Counted from the first letter of the stretch, positions 27,194 through 35,930 are shown. The stretch: DNA of 64,000 bases from Alloyangia pacifica (GCF_003111685.1 NZ_CP022189.1:2000001-2064000), one strand, 5' to 3'. Notes: generated by a model from the letters alone, not told the origin. Translations and numbers: made by a program.

Positions 27194-28222
27194 GTGATCA
27201 ACAGACGCCAAATGATGTCCGGAGCCGCAGCCCTGCTTGCGACCGGGCTCCCGGCCGAGGCCGCCCCCCTGGATCCGGGGCAATGCTGGCGCTTCTGGCG
27301 CGCGCGGTTCGTTCAGCCCGACGGGCGCGTGGTGGATGATCTGCAGAACGCCACGAGCCACTCCGAGGGTCAGGGATACGGGCTTCTGCTGGCACAGGCC
27401 CATGGCGACGAGCGCACCTTCCGCAATATCGAGGAATGGACCGACCACAACTTGGCCATTCGCCAGGACAACCTCATGGCGTGGCAGTGGATTCCGCGCC
27501 GGCGCGACAATATCGACGACTGGCACAATGCCACCGATGGCGACCTGTTCCGGGCCTGGGCGCTGCTGCGCGCCGCGCGGGACAGCGGTTGGTGGGAATA
27601 CCGCGACAAGGCCATCGCCATTGCCCGCGACATCTCGGCACTCTGCCTTGCGCCCGATCCGCGCGCACCCGGGGAGTTGCTGCTCAAGCCCGGCGCCGAA
27701 TCCCGCGCCACCCCCGAGAGGGTGCTCTTCAACCCTTCCTACATCATGCCTCGCGCCCTGCGCGAGCTGGGCTACGCCGCCGACGACGACCGGCTGATCC
27801 GCGCCGCCGATCACTGCGAAACGGTGCTCGCCGAACTCTCGCGCGAGCCGGTGATGCCCGACTGGATCGACGTGACGCCGGGCGGCTTCGCCCCCCCGCA
27901 GGAACACGAGCTGCGCTCAAGCTATGACGCGCTGCGCATTCCACTCTACCTCGGCTGGTCCGAGCGCAATGGCAATCCGGCAGTGAGCCATGTGCTTGAC
28001 CGGCTGGAAAGCGCGGGCGCGCCGGGTAAGCTCGCGGTGAGCGTCGATGCCGCCGGAGGCCTCCGGGACCTTTCCGACCATGCGGGCTACCTCGCGATCC
28101 TCGCCCTCGGCCGCTGCGGCCCGCTCCCCGAGATCACCACGCAGGATACGGCGCAATCCTACTATCCTGCCACCCTGCAGCTTCTTGCCCACCTCGCCAA
28201 AAGAGAACAACGTCACTGCTGA
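27194..28222 (+). CDS. glycoside hydrolase family 8 endoglucanase (BcsZ-like)
   Basis: This is a 342-residue secreted or periplasmic beta-glucanase. The start is GTG 27194 followed by INRRQMMSGAAALLATG, a twin-arginine-like export signal ending near residue 23. The GH8 acid is Glu58 in TSHSEGQGYGLLLA, and NATDGDLFRAWALL follows (Asp115/Asp117). The conserved RSSYDALRIPLYLGW has Asp245. BcsZ-type enzymes trim or edit nascent cellulose-like polymer during secretion. It stands first in a locus with an HlyD-like protein and a GT2 synthase, 139 bases before the former, so it probably edits that product rather than feeding on external cellulose. Confidence 0.92.
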   Translation: MINRRQMMSGAAALLATGLPAEAAPLDPGQCWRFWRARFVQPDGRVVDDLQNATSHSEGQGYGLLLAQAHGDERTFRNIEEWTDHNLAIRQDNLMAWQWIPRRRDNIDDWHNATDGDLFRAWALLRAARDSGWWEYRDKAIAIARDISALCLAPDPRAPGELLLKPGAESRATPERVLFNPSYIMPRALRELGYAADDDRLIRAADHCETVLAELSREPVMPDWIDVTPGGFAPPQEHELRSSYDALRIPLYLGWSERNGNPAVSHVLDRLESAGAPGKLAVSVDAAGGLRDLSDHAGYLAILALGRCGPLPEITTQDTAQSYYPATLQLLAHLAKREQRHC

Positions 28223-28361
28223 CCGCCCTGTTCGGGCCACAATCCGACGCTAGGAAACCGGCGGCGCGCACCGGCGGTCAATGGGCCGTGCAACTGCTTG
28301 CACCTCGGAGAGGGCTGCGGTGTTATGCCCTTGAAGCAGGCACAAAAAATACGAGCAGGAC

Positions 28362-29531
28362 ATGAAGTACACCCGCCTCATCATCGGCATCGCCGCCATT
28401 CTTGTCACGCTCTGGGTCATCATCGGTGAACAGATGACCGCTGCCAGCGCCAACGCCGTGGTCAACGCGCCGGTCGCGACACTGCGCAGCCCGATCGCCG
28501 GAACCCTCGAACTGCAGGCCCATGCACTTGGCGCGCGCCTTTCGCAAAACGAGCTGCTCGCAACGGTGACCGACACGCGCGCCGACACGACGCGCCTCGC
28601 CGACCTGCAACTCGAGCTCGAAACGCTGGACGCCGGGATCAACCGCATTCAGGCGCAGATCGCAGCGCTCAGCAGGGAGCGCGACACGCTGCTGCAGCGC
28701 AGCGAGACTTTCACAAAGGCGCGCCTCGCCGAGCTTGAGGCCGAGCTTGCCGAAGCGCGGATCCGGCGAGACCTCCTGCAGCGCGGCGACGCCTACGCAA
28801 GCGCCGCCCCCGGTGGCGAGGCAACCTTCGATGAAAGCGGTCGCGCCGGCACGCCGCACGCCTCTGCCCTTGCGCTCTCGCATGCCCGCGAGCGGGTCGA
28901 GACCCTGCAGATCGCGCGCGACGCCCTGCAGCAGGGGGTCTTCCTTGGCGACGGCTACAACGACGCCCCCTTCTCCGAACAGCGCCGGATCCAGCTCGAC
29001 GCGCAAATCGCCGAGCTTGGGCTCGCCCGCATCGAGGCGAGCGCAAAAACGGCGGCGCTCGAACGCCGCATCACCCGCGCCCGCCAGACGCAGGGCCTCG
29101 AGTCGCGCAGCGAGCTGCGCGCGCCCGCCGCCGATATGCTCTATTGGGAGACCCTCCAGGCCGATGCTGTCACCGTGCAGCGCGGCGATCCGCTGATCCG
29201 GGTCGTGGACTGCGGGCAGAGCATCATCACCCTGTCGGTGACCGAGCGCGTCTTCAACACGCTGCGCGTCGGTCAGGACGCCAGCTTCCGCTTCACCGGC
29301 CAGTCCCACGTCTATCCCGCCACCGTGGGGCGGCTCGCGGGAAGCGGCGCGCGCAGCATCTATGCCAATCTCGCCGTCGCACCGAGCGAAAAGCACCTCG
29401 AGCGCTTCGACGTCACCCTGCTGGCACCCGACCTTAACGCCGACCCTGAGCTCGGCTGCGCCATCGGACGCACCGGGCGCGCCTTCTTCGACGGCCGTCC
29501 GCTCGACCTCTTCCGCCACTGGTTCAACTGA
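28362..29531 (+). CDS. HlyD-like membrane-fusion protein (BgsB-like)
   Basis: This is a 389-residue protein with one N-terminal membrane helix (residues 5-22, LIIGIAAILVTLWVIIGEQ). A biotinyl-lipoyl half follows (APVATLRSPIAGTLELQ), then a long helical hairpin (residues 70-245, Leu/Ala/Glu/Arg coiled coil), a second lipoyl half (LRAPAADMLYWETLQADAVTVQRGDPL) and a beta-barrel region. It ends two bases before the GT2 start. A GT2 synthase of about 660 residues preceded by a membrane-fusion protein of about 400 is the arrangement of bgsB-bgsA, which makes a mixed-linkage beta-glucan in Sinorhizobium meliloti. The product assignment is inference. Confidence 0.82.
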   Translation: MKYTRLIIGIAAILVTLWVIIGEQMTAASANAVVNAPVATLRSPIAGTLELQAHALGARLSQNELLATVTDTRADTTRLADLQLELETLDAGINRIQAQIAALSRERDTLLQRSETFTKARLAELEAELAEARIRRDLLQRGDAYASAAPGGEATFDESGRAGTPHASALALSHARERVETLQIARDALQQGVFLGDGYNDAPFSEQRRIQLDAQIAELGLARIEASAKTAALERRITRARQTQGLESRSELRAPAADMLYWETLQADAVTVQRGDPLIRVVDCGQSIITLSVTERVFNTLRVGQDASFRFTGQSHVYPATVGRLAGSGARSIYANLAVAPSEKHLERFDVTLLAPDLNADPELGCAIGRTGRAFFDGRPLDLFRHWFN

Positions 29532-29532
29532 C

Positions 29533-31512
29533 GTGGCGCCCTTCCCGCACCTTGGCGAGCTCGGCTCGAGCAGTGCCTACCTTCTGCTGGTGGCGGGGGT
29601 TGGGCTCGTGCTGCCCTTCGTCGTCAACCCAGACCGGACCCGCGCCCGCGCGCTGCTCTTCGGAGTCGCCGGCATCTTCGCGATCCGCTACGCCTGGTGG
29701 CGCGGCACCGAGACGCTGGCGCCTCCGGGACTGACCATCGACGCGGTGATGAGCTACGCGCTCTACGCGCTCGAGTTGCTCACCCTCGTCGGCTCGCTCA
29801 GTGCCTTTCTCATCCTCGCCCGCGTCAAGCAACGCGGCGCCGAGGCAACGGAGCACCTCGGCTGGTGGGGCGAGGCCGAACCCAAGGTGGCGGTGATGAT
29901 CGCCACCTACAACGAGGATCGCGATATTCTCGAGCGCACGATCATCGGCGCCAAGTCGCTGCGGCACAGCAACACGGAAGTCATCATCCTCGATGACAAC
30001 CGGCGGGACTGGCTGCGCGACTACTGCATCGAGCAAAAGGTGCGCTACATGCGCCGGCCCGACAACAAGGGCTCGAAGGCCGGCAACATCAACCACGCGC
30101 TTGATCGGCTCGCCGAGGATCCCGAGCCGCCGCAGTTCATTGCCGTGCTCGACGCGGATTTCGTGCCGCACCGGGGCTTCCTGTCGCGCTCCTTGGCGCT
30201 GTTCCACGATCCGACCGTGGGGCTGGTGCAGACCCCCCAGCATTTCTTCAACGCGGACCCGATCCAGCACAACCTCGGGCTCAGCGCCTCCTATCCCGAT
30301 GAGCAGCGCTTTTTCTTCGACCACATGCAGGCCTCGCGCGATGCCTGGGACATCGCCTTTTGCTGCGGCACCTCGTCGGTCTGCCGCTGGGAGGCGGTGC
30401 GCAGCATCGGCGGCTTCCCGACCGAGAGCATCACCGAGGACTTCATGCTCACCATCGCGCTGCAGAACGAAGGCTGGCGCTCGATTTATCTCAACGAGCC
30501 GCTGACCGAGGGGCTCGCGCCGGAGGGGCTCAAGGAGTACGTCACCCAACGCGCCCGCTGGTGCCTTGGACTGATGCAGATCGCCCGCTCCTCGCTCGGC
30601 CCCTTCTCGAAGTCGAACCTGCGCCTGCGCGACCGCTGGAGCGTGATCGACTCGGTGTTCTTCTGGACCACGAGTTTCCCCTTTCGCATCGCCGCAGTGA
30701 TCTTTCCGCTGCTCTACTGGTTCTTCGGCATCACCGTCGTCGACGCGCGGCTGGCCGACGTGCTGGTCTACTTCGGGCCCTACTACGTCTGGGTGACCAT
30801 GGTGATGAACCTGATGTCACGGGGTCTGATGATCCCGGTGATCCACGAGGTCGGCCAGCTGATCGCCGCAATCCCGATCACCCGCGCCGCCTATACCGGG
30901 CTGCTGCGCCCCAAGGGCCACAAGTTCTCCGTCACCGCCAAGGGTGGCGACCGCTCGCGCGTGGTGGTGCAGTGGCGATTGATGATGCCTTTCGCGATCG
31001 CCCTGGGGCTCAGCATCGTCGGGCTGTGCCTCGGCATCTTCAGCGACAGATTCGCGATGAACGATGCCGGCGACGGCAAATGGGTCATCCTGTTCTGGAC
31101 GCTCTACAACGTGGTCGTTCTGGCGGTGACCTGCTTCACTTGCGTCGAGCTTCCGCGCTCGGAAACCCATATGGCCGACAAGCCCGAGCGGGTCACCTTC
31201 AGCGCGGGCGGCGAGACCCAGGAGCTCTGGCTGTCCTCGCTGACGCTCGACACCGCCCGGCTACGCGGCAAGCCCTACCCGCCTCAGACGCGGGGCGTGC
31301 TGCACCTGCCCGACGTCGGCAACCTCGAGGCCTATGTGATTGCGCCCACCACCGACGGCGCGCGGCTGCAGCTCGTGCCGACCGAGGAGCAGCGAGAGGC
31401 GCTCTTCGTGCGCTTCTACGCCGAGGGCGACGCGCCGGGGGTGGTCAGCACCCGCGTCTCGGCGGTGCTCTCCGACATCGCACGCCGCGTCAGCTTCGGC
31501 CTGCCCGGCTGA
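29533..31512 (+). CDS. GT2 processive beta-glucan synthase (BgsA/BcsA-like)
   Basis: This is a 659-residue inner-membrane glycosyltransferase. The GT-A domain runs from about residue 115. It has DDN at 154-156, the DAD of VLDADF at 207-209, TED at 301-303 and the processive QRARW motif at 339-343. Helices lie on both sides. The C-terminal cytoplasmic domain (from about 545) sits where cellulose synthases have PilZ, but lacks a clear RxxxR plus D/NxSxxG pair (it reads ERVTF and SSLTLDTARLRG). In S. meliloti BgsA a non-PilZ C-terminal region binds c-di-GMP, and the same may hold here. GTG 29533 was chosen because it begins right after the HlyD stop; the upstream extension overlaps that gene. 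A cellulose or curdlan product is the alternative. Confidence 0.88.
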   Translation: MAPFPHLGELGSSSAYLLLVAGVGLVLPFVVNPDRTRARALLFGVAGIFAIRYAWWRGTETLAPPGLTIDAVMSYALYALELLTLVGSLSAFLILARVKQRGAEATEHLGWWGEAEPKVAVMIATYNEDRDILERTIIGAKSLRHSNTEVIILDDNRRDWLRDYCIEQKVRYMRRPDNKGSKAGNINHALDRLAEDPEPPQFIAVLDADFVPHRGFLSRSLALFHDPTVGLVQTPQHFFNADPIQHNLGLSASYPDEQRFFFDHMQASRDAWDIAFCCGTSSVCRWEAVRSIGGFPTESITEDFMLTIALQNEGWRSIYLNEPLTEGLAPEGLKEYVTQRARWCLGLMQIARSSLGPFSKSNLRLRDRWSVIDSVFFWTTSFPFRIAAVIFPLLYWFFGITVVDARLADVLVYFGPYYVWVTMVMNLMSRGLMIPVIHEVGQLIAAIPITRAAYTGLLRPKGHKFSVTAKGGDRSRVVVQWRLMMPFAIALGLSIVGLCLGIFSDRFAMNDAGDGKWVILFWTLYNVVVLAVTCFTCVELPRSETHMADKPERVTFSAGGETQELWLSSLTLDTARLRGKPYPPQTRGVLHLPDVGNLEAYVIAPTTDGARLQLVPTEEQREALFVRFYAEGDAPGVVSTRVSAVLSDIARRVSFGLPG

Positions 31513-31531
31513 GCACGGCTGGCGGGGAACC

Positions 31532-32101
31532 TCAGAAGGTGTTCACCGAGAAGCCGATGAAGAACTCCTCGGACTCGAAGCGGTAGCCGGCGCGGAAGCT
31601 CACCGGCCCGTCATAATGCTTGGTCACCGCCAGCGTCGTGTCGCTGTAGCTGTCGCTGCCGCCGGTCGAAAGCTCTGTGCCAAAACCCGTTTCTCCCCAA
31701 CCGCTTGAGGCCAGCAGGAACCAGCTGTTGTCGATGCTGTTGACCTCGGCGAGGTAGTAGAACGACCCCCAGTCGGTGGCCATCCAGCGATCGAGCGAGG
31801 CGCGTACCCCCAGCTCGTAGCTGTCTTCCTCGCCATCCTTGAAGACAGCGCCCAGGGCCGGGCCGACCTTGAAGTTGGCGCCGAAGGGCGTGTCGAAACC
31901 GTAGAGCACGCTGCCGACCACCGAATAGCCGCCGTCCCAATGGCTCACGATGCCGCCGTAGTTGAGCCGATCCCGGGTCACGGCCAGCACCGCACCGGCA
32001 GTGGTATTGGCCTGTTCGATCTGCACGAAGGTGCCATCGGCAAGCGCGGCTAGCGGGCTGATGGCAAGCGCTGCCGCGCCGAGGGAGGCGGTGATCTTCA
32101 T
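31532..32101 (-). CDS. small outer-membrane beta-barrel-like protein
   Basis: This is a 189-residue protein with a Sec signal peptide (residues 1-22, ending ALA-DG). The rest alternates polar and hydrophobic residues with many Gly, Tyr, Trp and Ser, and it ends in Phe (GFSVNTF). All of this suits a small outer-membrane barrel of 8 to 10 strands. It converges with the GT2 gene, with only 19 bases between stops. It is tempting as an exit pore for the glucan, but it is on the other strand and not in that operon. No family was recognised. Confidence 0.75.
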   Translation of the reverse strand: MKITASLGAAALAISPLAALADGTFVQIEQANTTAGAVLAVTRDRLNYGGIVSHWDGGYSVVGSVLYGFDTPFGANFKVGPALGAVFKDGEEDSYELGVRASLDRWMATDWGSFYYLAEVNSIDNSWFLLASSGWGETGFGTELSTGGSDSYSDTTLAVTKHYDGPVSFRAGYRFESEEFFIGFSVNTF

Positions 32102-32244
32102 GGCTGGGTCCGTTTTCCTGAAACTGCTCCCCGGATCTGTGCCCGGCTTGACGCGAGCTTTGCAAGGCAAGCCCGCCGATGCAAGAGGCGGGGGAGACAG
32201 CCGCGGCGCGTGACCCGCCTGCACTGGTCGCCGCGCAATTGCAG

Positions 32245-32269
32245 AGGGGCGGAGGTTTCCCCCGCCCCT
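32245..32269 (-). terminator. hairpin after pcaF
   Basis: AGGGGCGG (32245-32252) and CCGCCCCT (32262-32269) pair perfectly. The hairpin lies about 85 bases beyond the pcaF stop and upstream of the barrel gene. There is no U-tract, so termination is only probable. Confidence 0.5.
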
Positions 32270-32300
32270 TGCGAGCTCTCTCGAACTCGGGTCGCTCCGC

Positions 32301-32370
32301 TCACGCGCCTTCGAGCACAGTCGGGATCACGCGCCTTCGAGCGCAGTCGGGATCACGCGCCTTCGAGCGC
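32301..32370. repeat. 26-base tandem repeat made from the 3' end of pcaF
   Basis: Copies start at 32301, 32327 and 32353. The first two are 26 bases long and differ at one base. The third is the last 18 bases of the pcaF coding sequence plus stop, after which the match ends. The final codons of the gene therefore appear to have been duplicated twice into the downstream spacer. Confidence 0.85.
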
Positions 32371-33546
32371 GATCGCAATCCCCTGGCCGACGCCAATGCA
32401 CATGGTCGCCAGCGCCTTCTGGCCTGCCTTCAGCTCCAGCGCGGCAGTGCCGGTGATGCGCGCGCCCGACATGCCGAGCGGATGGCCAAGCGCGATGGCG
32501 CCGCCGTTGGGGTTCACCCGCGCGTCATCATCGGCGATGCCGAGGTCGCGCAGCGTGGCGAGCCCCTGCGAGGCAAAGGCCTCGTTCAGCTCGATCACGT
32601 CGAAGGCGTCCTGCGTCAGACCCAGCCGCGCCATCAGCTTCTTCGAGGCCGGCGCAGGACCGAAGCCCATGATGCGCGGCTCGACACCCGCCGTAGCGCC
32701 GCCAATAATGCGCGCGATCGGTGTCAGCCCGTGCGCCTTCACCGCCGCTTCCGAAGCGACGATGAGCGCCGCGGCGCCGTCGTTCACCCCCGAGGCGTTG
32801 CCCGCGGTCACCGACCCGCCCTCGCGGAAGGGCGTCGGCAGCTTGGCGAGCTTCTCGAGCGAGGTCTGGCGCGGGTGCTCGTCGGTATCGACGACCAGCG
32901 GATCGCCCTTGCGCTGCGGGATGGTCACCGGGGTGATCTCCTGCGCAAGGCGGCCATTGACCTGCGCGGCAGCGGCCTTCTCCTGCGAGCGCATCGCGAA
33001 GGCATCCTGATCCTCGCGCGAGATGCCGAACTCTTCGGCGACGTTCTCGCCGGTCTCGGGCATGCTATCCACGCCGTATTGCGCCTTCAGCGCCTTGTTG
33101 ACGAAGCGCCAGCCGATGGTGGTGTCGTAGATCTCGGCGTTGCGCGAAAAGGCCGAAGTGGCCTTCGGCAGGACGAAGGGCGCGCGGCTCATGCTCTCGA
33201 CACCGCCCGCGATCGCCAGCTCGATCTCGCCCGCCTTGATGGCGCGCGCCGCCGCGATGATCGCGTCCATGCCCGAGCCGCACAGGCGGTTGAGCGTGGT
33301 GCCCGGCACGGAGACCGGCAGACCCGCCAGCAGCGCCGACATGCGCGCGACGTTGCGGTTGTCTTCGCCCGCCTGGTTGGCGCAGCCAAAGTAGACCTCG
33401 TCCACCGCCGACCAGTCGATGTCGTGCTTGGCCATCAGCGCCTTCAGCGGGATGGCCCCCAGATCGTCGGCGCGCACCGACGAGAGCGCGCCGCCGAAAC
33501 GGCCGATGGGCGTGCGGATGTAGGAACAGATATAGGCGTCGGTCAT
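32353..33546 (-). CDS. pcaF: 3-oxoadipyl-CoA thiolase (acetyl-CoA acyltransferase)
   Basis: This is a 397-residue thiolase. It cleaves 3-oxoadipyl-CoA into succinyl-CoA and acetyl-CoA, the last step of the beta-ketoadipate pathway. The acyl-enzyme Cys is Cys89 (NRLCGSG). The His of GGAIALGHPLGMSGAR and the second Cys of CIGVGQG complete the site. Sequence alone does not exclude an acetoacetyl-CoA thiolase. It is called pcaF because it lies one base after the CoA-transferase pair pcaIJ and near a divergent IclR regulator. The end of the coding region is duplicated downstream. Confidence 0.9.
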   Translation of the reverse strand: MTDAYICSYIRTPIGRFGGALSSVRADDLGAIPLKALMAKHDIDWSAVDEVYFGCANQAGEDNRNVARMSALLAGLPVSVPGTTLNRLCGSGMDAIIAAARAIKAGEIELAIAGGVESMSRAPFVLPKATSAFSRNAEIYDTTIGWRFVNKALKAQYGVDSMPETGENVAEEFGISREDQDAFAMRSQEKAAAAQVNGRLAQEITPVTIPQRKGDPLVVDTDEHPRQTSLEKLAKLPTPFREGGSVTAGNASGVNDGAAALIVASEAAVKAHGLTPIARIIGGATAGVEPRIMGFGPAPASKKLMARLGLTQDAFDVIELNEAFASQGLATLRDLGIADDDARVNPNGGAIALGHPLGMSGARITGTAALELKAGQKALATMCIGVGQGIAIALEGA

Positions 33547-33547
33547 C

Positions 33548-34243
33548 TCAGAGCTCCGGGCAGATCAGGTCGGCGACCTCGCCCTCGACATGCAGCGGGG
33601 CACCGGTGATGGCCTGCAGCTCGTCAAAGGAAATGGCGGGGATCTTCTCGCGCAGGACGAACTTGCCGCCCTCCACGTCGACCACGGCCAGCGAGGTGTA
33701 GATGCGGGTGACGCAGCCCACGCCGGTCAGCGGCAGGGTGCAGCTGGCGACCAGCTTCGGCGCGCCCTTTTTGGTCACGTGGTCGGTCAGCACCGCCACG
33801 CGCTTGGCGCTCTGCACCAGATCCATCGCGCCGCCGACGGCCGGCACGCCGCCCCGGCCCGTGGACCAGTTGGCAAGATCGCCGGTTTGCGCGATCTCGT
33901 AGGCGCCGAGGATGGCCACATCGAGGTGGCCGCCGCGCACCATGGCGAAGCTGTCGGCATGGTGGAAGAAGGCCGTGCCAGGCTTGATGGTGATCGCCTT
34001 CTTGCCGGCGTTGATGCAGTCCCAGTCCTCCTCGCCCGGCTTCGGCGCCTCGCCGAAGTCGAGCACGCCGTTCTCGGTGTGGAAGATCGCCTGCTTGCCC
34101 TCGGGTTGGAACTTGGCGACCATCTCCGGGAAGCCGATGCCGAGGTTGACGTAGGCGCCGTCCTCGATGTCCTGCGCCGCGCGCCAGGCGATCTGGGCGT
34201 TGCTGAGCTTGATGCTGTCGATGTCGGTCATGGTCTCACTCAT
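33548..34243 (-). CDS. pcaJ: 3-oxoadipate CoA-transferase subunit B
   Basis: This is a 231-residue beta subunit. With PcaI it moves CoA from succinyl-CoA to 3-oxoadipate. The catalytic Glu is in HTENGVLDFG, and GIGFPEMVAKF is the family start. The ATG at 34243 overlaps the pcaI stop (ATGA); an internal ATG four codons on is possible. It lies one base before pcaF, so the three are one operon. Confidence 0.92.
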   Translation of the reverse strand: MSETMTDIDSIKLSNAQIAWRAAQDIEDGAYVNLGIGFPEMVAKFQPEGKQAIFHTENGVLDFGEAPKPGEEDWDCINAGKKAITIKPGTAFFHHADSFAMVRGGHLDVAILGAYEIAQTGDLANWSTGRGGVPAVGGAMDLVQSAKRVAVLTDHVTKKGAPKLVASCTLPLTGVGCVTRIYTSLAVVDVEGGKFVLREKIPAISFDELQAITGAPLHVEGEVADLICPEL

Positions 34244-34947
34244 GGGTAGACGGCCTCCGCCCGGTTCAGCTCTTCTTCCTGTGCGGGCTTTGCCACCTCG
34301 ACCACCGAGCCGACGAAGATGCCCGGGGTGATGACGTGCTCGGGATCGATCCCGCCCAGCTCGACCACTTTGCTCGCCTGCACGATGGTGTGCGTCGCGG
34401 CCATGGCCATCACCGGGTTGAAGTTGCGCGCCGCCATCCGGTAGGTCAGGTTGCCGTGCGGATCGGCCAGCTCGGCCTTGATCAGCGCGTAATCGGCCTT
34501 GAGCCAGCGCTCGCGGACGTAATGCTTGCCTTCGAACTCCTCGGTGGGTTTGCCCTCGGCCAGCTCGGTGCCGTAGCTCGTCGCGGTGTAGAAGGCGGGG
34601 ATGCCCGCGCCGCCTGCGCGGATGCGCTCGGCGAGCGTGCCCTGCGGCACCAGCTCAAGCTCGATCTCTCCGGCCAAGTAGGCTTCGGTAAAGACCCGCG
34701 GGTCGGCAGACCGCGGGAAGGAGCAGATCAGCTTCTTCACCCGCTTCTGTTCGATCAGCGCCGCAAGTCCGACGTGGCCGTTGCCGGCGTTGTTGTTGAC
34801 GACGGTCAGGTCCTTGGCGCCGTGGTCGATCAGTGCGTGGATCAGCTCGATCGGCGCGCCGGAGCCGCCGAAGCCGCCGATCATCACGGTCGCGCCGTCG
34901 GGAATGACCGAGACGGCCTCCGCGACGCTGGCGATGGTCTTGTCCAT
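34240..34947 (-). CDS. pcaI: 3-oxoadipate CoA-transferase subunit A
   Basis: This is a 235-residue alpha subunit of the same transferase. Recognised by MDKTIASVAEAVSVIPDGATVMIGGFGGSG-type start (the Gly-rich CoA-transferase family I motif), NNAGNGHVGLAAL and SFPRSADPRVF. It is the first gene of pcaIJF and is transcribed away from the IclR gene, with 119 bases between starts. A succinyl-CoA:3-ketoacid transferase is the main alternative. Confidence 0.92.
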   Translation of the reverse strand: MDKTIASVAEAVSVIPDGATVMIGGFGGSGAPIELIHALIDHGAKDLTVVNNNAGNGHVGLAALIEQKRVKKLICSFPRSADPRVFTEAYLAGEIELELVPQGTLAERIRAGGAGIPAFYTATSYGTELAEGKPTEEFEGKHYVRERWLKADYALIKAELADPHGNLTYRMAARNFNPVMAMAATHTIVQASKVVELGGIDPEHVITPGIFVGSVVEVAKPAQEEELNRAEAVYP

Positions 34948-35020
34948 GAAATCCTCCTGTGGGCGCGGATCGCCCTCGACGCCTGAAATATGACTTGGAC
35001 CTCACAGGAGCCACGCATTT

Positions 35021-35078
35021 CGTGCGCATCTTGACATTTGTTCACATTCCGCGAGAAATCGTGCGCATGTTGAACAAA
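35021..35078. promoter_or_regulatory. putative IclR operator between pcaI and its regulator
   Basis: Two 14-base direct repeats, CGTGCGCATcTTGA at 35021-35034 and CGTGCGCATgTTGA at 35060-35073, differ at one base. Between and overlapping them is the inverted pair TTTGTTCA (35037-35044) and TGAACAAA (35071-35078). The second repeat covers the regulator's start codon. IclR-type regulators of pca genes bind repeated sequences in such divergent spacers. Confidence 0.6.
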
Positions 35079-35828
35079 CCGACCGATTTCATCGCCTCGC
35101 TGGCAAAGGGGCTGCAGGTGATCGAGAGCTTCCGCGCCGAAACCCCGCGGCTGTCGATCGCGCAGGTGGCCGAGAAGACCGGGCTCGACCGCGCCACCGC
35201 GCGGCGCTGCCTGCTGACCCTGCACCGGCTGGGCTATGCCGATTACGACGGCAAGTTCTTCCAGCTCACGCCGCGCATCTTGCGGCTCGGCATGGGGGCG
35301 CTGGCCGCCCTGCCCCTGCCGCAACTGGTGCAGCCCTGGCTCGACCAGCTGTCGGAGCAGATCGGCCAGTCGAGCAGCGTGTCGATCCTCGACGAGACCG
35401 AGATCGTCTACCTCGCCCGCGCCGCGCAGCGCCGGGTGATGAGCATCGGGCTGATGCCCGGCTCGCGGCTGCCCGCCCATTGCACGTCGATGGGGCGGGT
35501 GCTCCTCGCTGCCCTGCCCGAGGCCGAGATGCTGGCGCTGCTCGAACGCTCGGATCTCACCCCGCGCACGCCGCGCGCCCTGACGGACCCGGCCGAGATC
35601 GCCGCGCGCATCGCGCAGGTTCGGGACCAGGGCTTCGCGATCATCGACCAGGAGGTCGAGATGGGGCTGCGCTCCATCGCGGTGCCGCTCTACAACGTCC
35701 ACGGGCAGGTGGTGGCGGCGCTGAACACCGGGCTGCCCGCCACGCAGGCCGAACCCGAGGAACTGGCGCGCGACTATCTTCCGGCGCTTCTGAAGGTGCA
35801 GGCCGGGCTGCGGCGGGTGCTGCACTGA
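35067..35828 (+). CDS. pcaR: IclR-family regulator of the pca genes
   Basis: This is a 253-residue IclR protein with an N-terminal winged helix (residues 10-70: IASLAKGLQVIESF, then LSIAQVAEKTGLDRATARRCLLTLHRLGY). The C-terminal ligand-binding domain carries GSRLPAHCTSMGRVLLAALP and AVPLYNVHGQVVAALNTG. PcaR, PcaU and PobR regulators have this layout and respond to beta-ketoadipate or 4-hydroxybenzoate. It is divergent from pcaIJF. The ATG at 35067 is the start that fits the PcaR N terminus; the frame extends upstream without family similarity. Confidence 0.85.
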   Translation: MLNKPTDFIASLAKGLQVIESFRAETPRLSIAQVAEKTGLDRATARRCLLTLHRLGYADYDGKFFQLTPRILRLGMGALAALPLPQLVQPWLDQLSEQIGQSSSVSILDETEIVYLARAAQRRVMSIGLMPGSRLPAHCTSMGRVLLAALPEAEMLALLERSDLTPRTPRALTDPAEIAARIAQVRDQGFAIIDQEVEMGLRSIAVPLYNVHGQVVAALNTGLPATQAEPEELARDYLPALLKVQAGLRRVLH

Positions 35829-35872
35829 CCCAGCGCCAGGCCATCGACCAGGCAACGCGAACTGCCGGCACG

Positions 35873-35900
35873 AAAAAGGGGCGAGGTTTCCCCCGCGCCC
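35873..35900 (-). terminator. intrinsic terminator of the hflK-hflC-Deg operon
   Basis: GGGCG (35879-35883) pairs with CGCCC (35896-35900), extended by GG/CC after one mismatch. On the minus strand the stem runs into five U residues (A-run 35873-35877). It also separates the convergent pcaR transcript. Confidence 0.72.
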
Positions 35901-35930
35901 ATTTCATGAGTGGTCCTGTGGAACCGAGGT

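Noticed and set aside
29534..31512. Classical cellulose synthase with PilZ domain
   Set aside because: The C-terminal region lacks a convincing RxxxR and D/NxSxxG pair and no bcsB follows, so a BgsA-like enzyme is preferred.
32301..32370. Possible short CRISPR-like array
   Set aside because: The repeats are directly adjacent with no spacers and derive from the gene end, so they are a tandem duplication.
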